A stretch of DNA of 64,000 nt from Thalassia testudinum. Its lineage: Eukaryota; Streptophyta; Magnoliopsida; Alismatales; Hydrocharitaceae. The position numbers and the translations under genes were made by a program. The stretch lies in assembly GCA_037157565.1 (NCBI GenBank), contig JAZHRO010000019.1, positions 19,590,001 through 19,654,000 on the forward strand. Reading direction: 5' to 3'. The notes below the pieces were generated by a model. It did not search any database. It saw only the letters and a program-made list of their open reading frames with translations, and was not told where the DNA came from. Positions 19,589-32,256 of the stretch are shown here, piece by piece (position 1 is the first letter of the stretch; every line of letters begins with the position of its first letter).

Positions 19589-22500
19589 TGCCATTACTCA
19601 TTTGAAACGATCCTGTTGCTTGCATTTATTATGATCAGCTACTTTGCAAGAAAATCGTAAGCATCTTATCATTGCGGTTACCTATTTGCTTCTATTTCAC
19701 ATAAGAAAATATTTACTAAGGTTATTAAACTTCTATGTTAAGATAGTTTCTATACAATAAATGTTACTTGTATAAAATTCTGATTGCAACAAACTATGTG
19801 ATCACGCTATTGACTTTCCCAACTACTAATCCTAGATACTGTTATTCTGATAGCCTTGCAAAAATAATGACAATGACAAAAGCTAATGCACATTTGATCA
19901 TGGATTAGTGAGGATGCATGTGTGAAAGATAGAAACTCCTTGGAATGTTATCTTGTATTACCTCTTTATAAATTTTGCAACATCATTTTAGTTGGTCGTT
20001 AACATGGGACCCCCACATTTCTTATGAAATTAACCTCAAAAATCGAAATTCATATTTTCAATACAAATAACTTAGGTAATCAACTAGGGAGTGCCTATTG
20101 CAAGTTATTTACTATAAAACAAAGTAAAGAATTGGGAGGCCTTAAAGGTTGTTTTCCTTTGCTTATAACCATTACCAATACGAAGTCACTCTGACGAAAT
20201 ATAATTGGTTAATTGTGATATAACGGCCAATTTACAAGCATATTTTTTATTACATTATGAACGAATATATATTAATGTGAACAATGTTTGTTGTAAAGTT
20301 AATTTGAAATAATAATTGAACATAGAGAAATTAATGGTTAAATTCTATTCTCCAAATTTTAGAGCAAGAGAGAAGTCCTTTTCATTTTCGAATCGGTAAT
20401 AACATGACACATCAAATTCGTCTATTTTATGTCAACCATTGTATTGAATCTTAAGGGAAAATTTTCACCATTAATGCTAACAAATGCACCAGTTCCACCC
20501 AATAGTGAACTAGCACAATTTGAAACAAGTTGAATAAGAAACATGTGGTATGGTATGAAGATGACAATGCAAACCCAAAATAACAATAACACTTGAAGAG
20601 TTCTAGGTTGTTGCTTCAGCTAAGTAATACGTAGTGCACAATTGGCCATGACATACACTTAAGAGTCGTTGTCCAAACAATTGAACCATAAAATGAAGAT
20701 TAAAATACTACCTAAGCTCAATAAGAGTTTGGAAATGTGTACAACTCAAAGTTAATTTGTAAAGAAACAAGCTCAATCCATAGTAAAGCAACTACAATCA
20801 AACATAATGCTCCTGAAGCAAAGATATATGAAAGATGTACATACAACTAGTTGCTTGCAATATAAGAGGCCTGGCAACTATTAAGTCCCTTATGTATACA
20901 ACAATCATTATTTATGCACTAAGACTTGTGTATGAATTGCAACAAATCAAATTCGAATGTTAGTAGAGTAGCATGTATGATAAAAGTTAATAAGGGAAGA
21001 TTAATTAAAAGTATGGCTACACACTTTTCAACAAAGTCAATTTTTATCATCATGCTTCATTTTCTTCTATGTTGAACGATGATATGTATTTTTTCAAATC
21101 TTGATTATTTTTTAGGCTAAATTTTTTTACTGAAAGGCATATAATGAATTGGATCATAAATTACATGCGTTGAAAGGCAGGTCGTTTCAACGCATGTGCA
21201 AAAGATAGAAACTCCTTGGAATGTTATCTCATATTACCTCTATAAATTTTGCAATGCCATTTTAGTTGCTCGTTAACATGGGACCCCACATTTCCTATGA
21301 AATTGGCCTCAAAAATCAAAATTCACATTTTCAATACAAATAACTTGGGTAATCAACTAGGGAGTGCCTATTGCAAGTAATTTACTATAAAACAAAGTAT
21401 AGAATTGGGGGGCCTTAAAGGTTGTTTTCCTTTGCTTATAACCACTACCAATACATAGTCACTCTGACCAAGTATAATTTGTTAATCGCAATATAACAAC
21501 TAATTTACAAGCATGTTTTTTATTACATTATGAACGGATATATATTAATGTGAACAATGTTTGTTGTAAAGTTAATTTGAAATAATAATTGAACATAGAG
21601 AAATTAATGGTTAAATTGTATTCTCCAAATTTTCGAGAAAGAGAGAAGACCTTTTTATTTTCGAACCGGTAATAATGTGGCACATCAAATCCATCTATTT
21701 TATATCAACCATTGTATTGAATCTTTCGGTGGTAGTGAACCAATCATCTACCACCAACCTTAGCTTCTCTCTCCATGGCTTGTCTAGGGAAGAGATATCT
21801 TTAACTCAAAATCTTAAAATCAAGCTTGCTATGATAATCAAAACTGTAAATACAACCTACCAATCTCATTATGACATGACATGATTTAGAAGTTCTTCCT
21901 CCTAATGGAGATGCAAATTTTCTCAACAGTCAATTTGCTCTAATGGATGGGGAATGGTGTTTCAAAAAATTACTGCCTTGGCAGTGTTCAACATGTGTGC
22001 ACAGTTAGCCTTCACCCTCCAACAATCATTCTAGACCAATGTTCCCACCACTATTCTCCTAAGCACATATCTTCTACAGGGCTCACATAAGCACCGTGCA
22101 TCCTTCAAAACCACCATTTTCCTAGTTTTCTAGAGCAAATTGACACCACATTTGGCATTATTTCAAGCAACGATTTCAACCTTGTTGGTTGGCCTACATA
22201 TGGTAGGGATTCAATATGAAGGGTGATGAGAACCTAGATATGGTAGGGTTTCAATATGAAGAGACATGAGAGTTGAGAGATTAGGGTGAGCAAAATAAGG
22301 AGTCCTAGACAAATCTTTCCCGACCAGATCACAACACTTCTTAACATATGTTTTCTAATTATATGCTAGTAGGTTGTTCAAACAAAAAATTGTTTATGAC
22401 ATTGATAAGTAAATTTTTTTTTAAAATCTTAAGATCGAGAATGTGTTACAGTAAAGTGCATCATATTCCATTCTTTAAGAATATTATTATTTATTATGCT

Positions 22501-23130
22501 TGTACTATTCAAAAGATATGTTGATACCCAACTAAAAAAATAAAAACCAGCTATACATGAGACTAACTTCTTGATAATTGACTAATTAATGCTTCATTTT
22601 TCCTCATATATATGTATAATCTGATCTTATTTCTCACTGATTGCTAATTTGTAGAACATAGTTGACAAAAGTGTACATAGGATTGAGAGATATCATTTCT
22701 CGATACAAATCTTTTCATTTAAAATAAATTGTTTTATAAACGTGCCAGACTTTGTCCATCATTTCTTTGTGTCAGAATTTATTTCGAGCCATGATATAAT
22801 CTCTTTTTCCCACCCCAAAAACACATCCACCACAAATTTGTTGAGGTTTATTATTTTTCCTAAAAGGTGGGTGCATCCTAATCCTTGCCTCAGATTAATA
22901 AGCCATGGACATATACGCTATCATTAGGAATGAGAGAACTAGCAAACTTGAGAGCCATCTCGGAATTGCCATGTTTTGAGTATAATTACCAATATAATAT
23001 TTCGGTGCCAATGACTTTGAAATGTATGTCGACATTTCATGTCTTTATGGTAAACACTCGTAATCCTTACAATGGTATGTTACTAATGAAAACTTAAAAA
23101 ATTATTACCTATCTATTGTCATATTGTAGT
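19589..23130. repeat. 4.3-kb tandem array unit, copy II (rearranged)
   Basis: Starts with the same TGCCATTACTC border as 23137 and runs collinear with copy III to about 21160. It then jumps back to the start of the unit at a junction holding a perfect inverted repeat (21163-21197). It proceeds to about 21725, skips to the TCTACCACCAACC block, skips about 110 bases near 21810, and continues to 23130. Net length is about 3.5 kb instead of 4.3-4.4 kb. No recognisable gene. Confidence 0.85.
21163..21197. repeat. Perfect 13-bp inverted repeat at a rearrangement junction
   Basis: ACATGCGTTGAAA (21163-21175) and TTTCAACGCATGT (21185-21197) are exact reverse complements with a 9-base loop. They lie exactly where copy II switches position within the array unit. 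Other copies lack the arms, so the sequence is filler created with the rearrangement. Confidence 0.85.
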
Positions 23131-25551
23131 TGTTACATGCCATTACTCGTTTGAAACAATCTTGTTGCTTGCTTTTATTATGATCAGCTACTTTGCAAGA
23201 AAATCGTAAGCTTCTTATCGTTACGGTTACCTGTTTGCTTCTATTTCATATAAGAAATTATTTACTAAGGTTATTAAACTTCCTCTACATTAAGATAGTT
23301 TTTATACAATAAATGTTACTTGTATAAAATTTTGATTGCAACAAACTATGTGATCACGCTATTGAGTTTCCTAACTACTAATCGTAGATACCGTTATTCT
23401 AATAGCCTTGCAAAAATAATGAAAACAACAAAAGCTAATGCTCATTTGATGATGGATTAGTGAGGATGCATGTGGAAAAGATAGAAACTCCTTGGAATGT
23501 TATCTCGTATTACCACTCTATAAATTTTGCATCGTCATTTTAGTTGCTTGTTAACATGGGACCCCACATTTCTTATGAAATTGGCCTCAAAAATTGAAAT
23601 TCACATTTTCAATACAAGTAACTTGGGTAATCAACTAGGGAGGGCCTATTGCAAGTAATTTACTATAAAAAAAATAAAGAACTGGGAGGCCTTAAAGGTT
23701 GTTTTCCTTTGCTTATAACCATTACCAATACAAAGTCACTCTAACCAAATATAATTGGTTAATTGTGATATAACAACTAATTTACAAGCATATTTTTTAT
23801 TACATTATGAATGGATAAATATTAATGTGAACAATGTTTGTTGTAAAGTTAATTTGAAATAATAATTGAACATAGAGAAATTAATGGTTAAATTCTATTC
23901 TCTAAATTTTAAAGAAAAGAGAAAACCTTTTTATTTTCGAATCGGTAATAACGTGACACATCATATTCGTCTATTTTACGTCAACCACTGTATTGAATCT
24001 TAATGGAAAATTTTCACCATTAATGCTAACAAATGCACCTGTTCCACCCAATAGGTGAACTAGCACAATTTGTAACAAGTTGAATAAGAAACATGTGGTA
24101 TGATATGAAGATGACAATGCAAACCTGAAATAATAATAACACTTAAAGAGTTCTAGGGTGTTGCTTCAGCTACGTAATACGTAGTGTACAATTGGCTATG
24201 ACATAACTTAAGAGTCATTGTCCAAACAATTGAACCATAAAATGAGGATTAAATTACTACCTAAGCTCAATAAGAGTTTAGAAATGTGTACAACTCAAAG
24301 TTAATTTGTAAAGAAACAAGTTCAATCCATAGTAATGCAACTACAATCAAACATAATGCTCCTGAAGCAAAGATATATGAAGGACGTACATACAACTAGT
24401 TGCTTGCTCTATAAGAGGCTCGACAACTATTAAGTCCCTTATGTATACAACAATCATTATTTGCACACTAAGACTTGTGTATGAAGTGCAACATATCAAA
24501 TTCAAATGTTAGTAGAGTAGTATGTATGATAAAAGTTAATAAAGGAAGATTAATTAAAAGTTTGGCAACACACTTTTCAATAAAGTCAATTTTTGTTATC
24601 ATGCTTCTTTTTCTTCTATGTTGAACGATGATTTGTATTTATTCAAATCTTGATTATTTTTTAGACTAAATTTTTTTACTGAAAGGCATATAATGAGTTG
24701 GATCATAAATTATATGTAAAATCTATTTTAAATTAACTTGAGTGCAGTTTGACTAGAAACACGAGTTGAATTCCACGCACCTTGTCCTTATCTGTATCCA
24801 AAGGGAGTTGAAAGTTGATAGTGTTACAAAACGGCATCGAAACACAGATTTGAATTTGTTATTGTGATTAGAAAGTAATTTTGTATCGTGATTACCTCGT
24901 GTTCTATCACAAATTCTTGTTGACACTAAGGATAGAATTGTGCCCTCCAGATTAAAAGTTTTTCTCAAAAAAAAAAAAAAATGACGCAACACATTAGGAT
25001 AAAATTATATGTATATAGAACTTGAAGCTTAAATGAACAAATAATTTCTTCAAAAAAGCTTCTAGAAACCTAGATTCTTTTTTCAATCATATTAGAATTG
25101 ATTGAATGTCAAAACACCTTCGTCGTTAAATTACTTTGTGACAACAAAAATGAATAAAATATAGAGAAAAAAATTTCATACCAAATGTTTCTATTAAGCA
25201 ACGTACATTTGTCATCAAAATAATTAACACACCCAATTTTTCCATATTTATCTTGAAATTAAATTACTTGAAGCATTCAATACGTACATCATATATATTT
25301 GGAATATGTACTTGTTGAATGTAAAGGAATCGAAGTTGGCACCATATGCATTCCAGTAAATAATAAGAAACTCCATGAATTTAATGTCCTAAGCCTTGAT
25401 CCACAGGAATAAAATGCACAAAGGAGCAACTATTCTTTAATAAAATATAATTCCAATGATCCTCTTAATATATAAGATCATTCGGGTATGCTATTAATGC
25501 AAAGAATTCTAGTGGAGTCTTCAAGCTTAACTGAGATTATTCGATGCTTCT
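23131..25551. repeat. 4.3-kb tandem array unit, copy III, first part
   Basis: Collinear with 98-2242 plus its missing start, and with 46661-48900. An A-run of about 14 lies near 24968-24981. No gene recognised. The last five bases (25547-25551, CTTCT) are the left target duplication of the LTR starting at 25552; one mismatch to the right copy, CTTCC at 44688-44692. Confidence 0.85.
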
Positions 25552-25743
25552 TGCTACGACCCGATTCTTGAATCCCTATAGGACACGAGACTAACTCGAC
25601 TCGACTAATCCCAAGACCCAGTCATCCAACAAGAAATAACCAAAAAGTAGGAAAGTAAACCACATTCACTATGCTAAGTAACTGATAGTAAAGGAGTACA
25701 AGCAGTAAAGGAAATAAAAGCTGGTAACAGTACATATCACCAC

Positions 25744-27447
25744 TGATGAATCCATTTTAATGGATTTGTATTACACCTAAGTAACTTTAATCTTACCTTT
25801 TAGGTGTGTCAATAACTACAATTAAGTTGTAGAATATTTGTATGCATCATGATTTTAGTTTATAACATTCTATAACTTAATATGTAATGATTTTGTTGTT
25901 TTTATGATTGTAGGAATAATATTTGGAAAGAACAAGGGGGGGGAATAAATTTCCCCAACACATATCCGGTGCCAGCCGCAACTCCTCCCGCACATTTATC
26001 AAATCTTCCACCGCCCTCCCTCAACAAACGAGGCCATGTTTAGAAAAGGGATTTGAAAATCCCTTAATTGGCGCGGGGGAGAGGAGTTAAGAGGACAGGG
26101 GCAAAGGAGAGAGAAGAGATTGGCATCTTCCCCCCTGCGGGGAACTGCTTCCCCGCATGCACTGTGCACCGCATCCTCCTTTCAGCACTTCCTCCTTCCA
26201 GCGCCCCTACTACAGGCGCGCCTCCATCACCCCGCAGGAACCTTCACCATCGCAGGCCCCTCTCCAGCGCCAGCAGGGCACGCCCCTCTCCAGCAGGCAC
26301 GTCCCCTCCCGCAGGAGTCCGCTCATGCACCCGCAACACCAGCGCTTCCCTCCAACGCTGCAGGCGCTCACGCCACCTCTACCCGCACCCGCCATCACTG
26401 CACCGCCCCACCCACTCCCGCAAGGCGCTTCCTCCTTCCAGCGCATAGCGCTACACGTAGGCAATGCACGCCAAGCACCACCAGTGCTCCCCTCCTAAGC
26501 TGCAGGCGCTCGCTCCATCACCTCTGCCTGCTCCAGCCCTCCTGCAGGCGCTAGCACCATGCCACCCGCTCCCGCAGGGCGCGCCTCTCCAGTCATCTCA
26601 CCAGCATAGCGCTTGCACCTGCACCCAACCTCTGCAGGCGCCTGCTGCACCTTGCGTGCTCACCGGCCACCGCAGCTAGGCCACACCTGCACAGCGCCTC
26701 CCTGCAGCACACGCCAGCAGGCGTCCGCCCGCTTTTACCCTGCCAGGCCACGCACACCTTCGCGTGCCCCTCTCAAGCAGCGCCTTCACAGCAGACACCC
26801 TCCTCTAACGTTCTTCTCCTCTGTCGATCGGCCACCTCCGGCCATCTCCGTCGACGCTGCAACCTCCATCGGATCGGCCTTGTCTTCACCAACCTCCCTT
26901 ACGGTTGACAGCCCCACCGGTGCTCTCTCTCTCTCGCGAGGAGAGAGAGCAAATGCTCTGTTTTCTATGCAATTAAAAATTACATCTAATGCCATTGCCA
27001 CCAGAAATTAATTTTTGATTTATTATTATTTTATTGTGGCAAAATTGCGTAGGCACACTCATACTTTTAGATAATTGCACGTCATTGTTATTCACTTGTT
27101 TCAAGATTGGTTTTGGGATTAACGTGTGCATCAATTTTCTCTAGTATATGTTAATTGAAAATTACATAAAATAATTGCATATTTATTGAAGATTTCAGTG
27201 AGGGAAAATTACATATATACCCTTATATTTTTAAGTTATTGTGAATCTACTTTCCATCGCATTTTATGTCAGATTTGACTAGGGATTTCACACTTAACCG
27301 AAAGAATACGAAATAATCGAGAGTTTATTGCATAATTGCCTCCCTGTGGACACGACCTGCTCTTCTGTGAGTGGTTATTTTTATTATTGATAAGTCGATT
27401 TTCCACCACTTAAATACTACAACACTAAGCGGAAAATTGACTCGTCA
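25744..27447 (+). repeat. Left (5') LTR of the non-autonomous element
   Basis: 1704 bp, collinear with 32257-33951. A very GC- and C-rich block (about 26070-26930) is packed with CCTGCAGGCGC-like words and leaves several long proline/alanine-rich open frames in all three frames. The same block in the right LTR has different frames open, which argues against coding. AT-rich U5 follows and ends GACTCGTCA. Confidence 0.88.
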
Positions 27448-27449
27448 AA

Positions 27450-27468
27450 TTGACACCGTTACCAGGGA
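27450..27468 (+). other. Primer binding site, tRNA-Asp-like, with G-to-A changes
   Basis: TTGACACCGTTACCAGGGA starts two bases after the LTR. The tRNA-Asp primer site used by Tat/Athila elements is TGGCGCCGTTGCCGGGGA. The four differences are all G to A, the pattern expected from deamination of methylated cytosine on the other strand. Confidence 0.75.
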
Positions 27469-28696
27469 GGCAACAGACGCAATGGATTCACGTTATTATT
27501 TTTTTGAATATTCTGAGTTGCGAAATTATCTGATCAATTTTTTTTTTACTGTGCGAGGAATCTGACAAGGCGACGAGGCGCAACATAGCAACGACATTGA
27601 ATTTGAACGACATGCATGGCAAAGACGATCTTTTTGGTGGACCTTGATGCCACCTGGAGTCCAGAAACAAGAACATGTGGGCCTTGATCCCACGTACATA
27701 AGCTTACGGAGAAGCCTATTTCTGATTTAGTCAGTAGATCTCAGTTAGATTTAGTTTAGATAGACATTAGAATTTAATTTCTATCTTTTGGACCCTTGTC
27801 GGGTATTTTTGGGAACGTGTTCCTAGTGCCACTTTATTTCTTATCGCTCTTGTATGTGGGAGCGTATTTTCGGGAGCGTGTTCCCATTTATTTAGATTAT
27901 AGGATTATTTGAACTGTTTGAACTGAATTTCGGTTAGTTAGTTAGATTAGATTTGTTTATTATTATTATTAAAAAAAAAAATCAAACTACCTGCTAGAAG
28001 CTGCATATCTATAGGATGACCATCTAGGACTGAATGAGCAGCATCTAGTTTATTTTAATTGCATTGCATTCATTATTGCACGAAGAAAGCTGGAGTAAGG
28101 TATGTCTTCTCTTGAGCATCAATTACCTGTCATGCATATGCATTGAACCTAAATCTAAGACCACTGAAGTGCTTGAATCAAATTAATTCAGTGGTCACTT
28201 TAAAAATTGGGACTGCTAAGAGGTTGGACTTTAAAATCTGTGACTGAAAATTGTGTGTAAAAGGATCTTGTTTGCGAAATTTCAAAAATCAAAACACGAT
28301 CGTATATTTACACACTTGAGACACTGTGCACCTCACACATAAGGTCACTAGATAAATTTCTACCTCTCCTCTTTTGCACCACAAGGGAAGTTAGTCGAAA
28401 ATCAACAAGCCTATCCACCAAGTTACTTCGGTTCCTCGTGTGTGGGCTCAATTCGAGACTTCCATCCCTTGCGAGTAGGTTATAAGCACCAGTGAAGGTT
28501 GGTCTAGGAAGCGTGATATTTTTGCAAAACTTGTTTGGCCACCAATTGAACATTTAATTCTAAGACCTACAATCTATTAAAAAAAAAAACAACAATCCCA
28601 CTGAATTTGCGTTTGCTTTGACAGTAGAACTCTCTAGAAGTTTTTGCTTGTATTCTGCTAAATTATAAGAGAGTTAAAACTATTTTGCTTAAAGAA
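27469..28696 (+). other. Untranslated leader of the non-autonomous element
   Basis: AT-rich stretch between the primer site and the central ORF. It contains only short frames, one starting at 27482 that stops after 27 codons. No recognised domain. Confidence 0.6.
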
Positions 28697-30659
28697 ATGG
28701 ATTACCCTTACTCCTATCATTTAGATTATCAGAGTCAATACTTCCCATCTTTTAATCAGGATCCCATGCCCCGAGCATATCCATCCTTTGATGGGTACAT
28801 TGACAATTCATGAGATCATTCTTATTCTTATCCTGGGAGTACTGGCTGGATAACTCCCACTTTTGAGCAGAGCCTAGGAGCAGGATTTCCCAACCCTGAA
28901 ATCCCTAGTTCCATGCAAACACCCAACCCTCCCACCCTTCATGATTTTCCGTATCGAGGTTGGACCGATACCCCTAGGCAACCAGAGCCTGAAATTGACT
29001 ATCCTCCCCAACCTGATAATAGTAGCCTCTCCTCTTTTATGATAGAAATGCAAAAATAGCAAAAGGAAATGATGGAATCAATGGGAGAGATGTTGAGGAA
29101 TAGTCAACAGTTAAATGAAGAAATAAGACAACTTAGCTACATGCTTCCCAATAGTCCTGATCCCTACCCATACAATCATGATCATGAAAATAATTCTGAG
29201 GAACCTAATGACAATAGAGAACCAATTTTATGTAGCTATCACTTAGACTCTCCCAATAAGACACGGCCACTAGAGGACAACGATCATAGTGATTATCCAC
29301 CTGAACTATATTGGAGTCAAAAGCAAGGGAAGATGGTACCTCTTGATGACCTTGACCCCAATGACAGTATTCTCCTTACCCCTACCAACCCGGGTCAAGG
29401 TATATTGTTCCTATCACTTCCCTATTGATTATTTGGTGGAATCCCATTCTACCCTTAGTGAGCCTACTCCTGACCCTCCACTTAGGGAATCAACACCTAT
29501 CATTCAGTATCCTGAGGATTTAAATGCACTCAATGAAGGTTACCCTAACGGAATGGAGGATGAATTAGATCAATTTTGGACTCAGGGATATGAAGAGTCT
29601 AATTCAGAAAATGAGGATGCCCCAATAGAGGAACCTAGACTGAAAATCTGGAGTGAACCACAGGGGAATTATTTATCATTTGAGGATTTACCTCCAGAGG
29701 ATAGAAATAATATGATTAAATCCAGATTCCTCCCTTCTTTTGAGAGTCATCCTTCATCAAATCAGGAGTTGCTATTAAAGGAGAAAAAACAAAATAGTGA
29801 GAAGTCTATGGGAGACTCTCGAGGACAAAACATGTCAATCGAGGATTTATACCCTAAGAAGAATAACAAATTCAGTAATATAGGCTTGCTTCAAAACATT
29901 AAGACCGATCCTCCTTTGGGAATAATTGAGGATACTGATCCAACTCCTAATGAATCACATATACACCGCGACAAAAATTTGAGTGAACCAAACGAATCTG
30001 GGGATGAGCTGAATGATAATGGTTCTGACATTTTGACCCTGCCATCAAAGAGTTGTAATTTGGAGTCTACCCTTGATTCAAATACGACTCCAATCATTAA
30101 TTCTAGGCAGGGTAATATGCAATTGTCTACAACTGTTAAGGAGTATACACAATCTGAATCATTGTTGGAATTAGACCTAACACCAACTAAGCCTTCATTG
30201 GACTTAACCATTACCTTCCAACACTACAAACAACCCTTATACTCCCTAACCGATCCTTGGCTCAGATCTCTGCTCATGTACATTGTTTCTAGAGAACATA
30301 TCAGGTCAGTACATCCTCAGGTAGAATGGCGAGTGTGGATTGATGCTTGTACTTTTACTCTCTCCATTCAAGGGTTTGAACTAATAATGTGTATATCTTT
30401 TAAAACATGTCCTCTTCTGGAGGATCCTTGTTATCCTCCACTTATTCCGTTTCGGGAGGTCCCTTTTCATATTCCGTTTATTACTCCTAGACCTCCCAAG
30501 GTAGCCAATGAGGTTCTTTGCTTTCATATCTTCTGGCGAGAATTTGGTATTACATTGCATCATCAGCTCGCCAACATCCGTGACTACCTATTTTCTAGGC
30601 TTGCGCTGTTACGCATATTCTTAGAGCCTAACCTTTTCTATTTGGAACCAGACTTATAG
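28697..30659 (+). pseudogene. Unrecognised retroelement ORF, broken by two stops and a frameshift
   Basis: An ATG at 28697 opens a frame that runs to 29428 with in-frame TGA at 28811 and TAG at 29057. The reading then continues in the next frame from roughly 29400 to a TAG at 30657-30659, giving about 650 codons overall. The N-part is rich in Tyr, Pro and Ser. A short helical segment MESMGEMLRNSQQLNEEIRQ follows near 29075. The middle is strongly acidic and holds two related blocks ending PLDDLDPND and FEDLPPEDR. The C-part is more hydrophobic (ACTFTLSIQGFELIMCISF near 30345). There is no zinc knuckle and no gag, protease, RT or integrase signature. The function is unknown. Confidence 0.65.
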
Positions 30660-32256
30660 GTTCCTTCTAAGTCTGGCTGCTAACAGAAAATGCAGCGCTT
30701 GTTGGGAGGCAACCCAGCGATTAGAATAACACCATGTCAGGTGATGCTTTTCCTTTCCCCTCCTATTTTAATTTTACAATGGGGACATTGTAGGATTTAG
30801 GCATGGGGGGGTGCAATTGCACTTTAGGAAGTATTCATGCATTTAGGTTAGAGCATATAAAAAAAAAATTTCATCTTTTCTTGAGCTGATTGGGTTAGCC
30901 CTAGCAAAATACCTTTGTCATTGGAGGTTTTTCTTCTGGAATTATTTCTTAAGTTTATAATCCAGTACATTTATTTCATGTGCACGTAGACTTGGTAATG
31001 GATCCTTAAGGAAAACCAATAAGCATTTGTAGTCCACTGAACCCTTGGACAGTTCATAGGGAGTCAGGCATACTATCTTCTAGTAGATCCACCTCATATT
31101 TGTGAGAAGAAAGTGGAGATTACTTGTGCGCTAAGTCTAGTGCAAGGACTCTTAAGTTTTGGATAATTAGATGTTGATACTTCAGAGTTAGGCGTAGTTT
31201 TCACTCTCTGTTCCTGTGTGCGTACTTTGTGTGAATTCCTTAGAGTCACCAAATAAGGCAGATACACAGAGATTGAGTCCTAATAAAGCTATAACTATGG
31301 TGGATGGTTACGACCGTCCTTCATAGAGTCCTCGACTGAAGGAGGGTAATAGTGTCAAAGGTCAGAAATATGCCTGTCCTATCCATTCCTTCCTGGTGCC
31401 GAGAATAGGCACTTCCACGAAATAAGCCACACAATATCCTCTTAACCATCATCGTCCCTAATAATGCCTCATAAATAAAAGTCTGTATCGTATTATATTC
31501 ATTAAAAAAGATAGAAAGAGAGAAAGAAAAGAAAAAAAGAGAGAAAAAGAAAAAGAAGAAACAATTATATATATATATATAGAAGTCAAAGTTTATAATG
31601 TAACATTATTTCTGAGGCATCACAACACCTATCATGTTCCACCAAATATGACCCATACCTACCTTTTAGTATTTCTGATCACCTGAATACTGGTTGAGGA
31701 CTCTAACTTAGTTGTAGAGTTATTAGGACTTTAATTGAAGTGTGGATGCCATGTGAGGCCACCAAACAGTGAGTACAATTAATAAATCTGGCAAGATTTG
31801 TGATCTCAGAAAGAAAGAAAAGAGTGAGCACCTAGGAACATCAAGAGAGCACAGTTGTTTAGCCTCTCTCTGAGTTGACTTTTCTACTAGTCTAGAGATC
31901 TAGAGTTTGTAGTACTAGACTACATGTAGCACCATATCAGTGTGTGCCACCAAATACAAATCCTTCAACTCGATATTTCCTACCTAAGCCAAACGTCCGG
32001 GTCAAATTATAGATTATCGTTTGCTTTATCCTTGAGGGAAGTAGTTGCCTATCCCAGTAGAAATATTTACCAAGGGTGAAATACGAACTCCCAATGCGAG
32101 TTGGCTTTTTCACTTGGATCTGTTACCTAAGCTATCAGTACTTCACATTTGTCTAGATTTCTAAAGTTTTGAAGTAAGAAAAGAAGAAATTTTCTTATTA
32201 CTTCTATTATTTTTCATTTTTGCTAGGGACTAGCAAATCTTAGGCATGGGGGTATT
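30660..32256 (+). other. Non-coding 3' internal region of the non-autonomous element, with polypurine tract
   Basis: Starts with a CAGCGCTTGTTGGGAGGC motif at about 30693-30712. It has a purine-rich tract at about 31505-31560 followed by a short (AT)n at about 31567-31580. It ends in TAGGCATGGGGGTATT just before the right LTR, a good polypurine tract. No ORF of note in 1.6 kb. Confidence 0.75.

Noticed and set aside
26068..26679. Proline/alanine-rich proteins in three overlapping frames
   Set aside because: GC-rich LTR sequence; the open frames differ between the two LTRs of the same element and show no domain.
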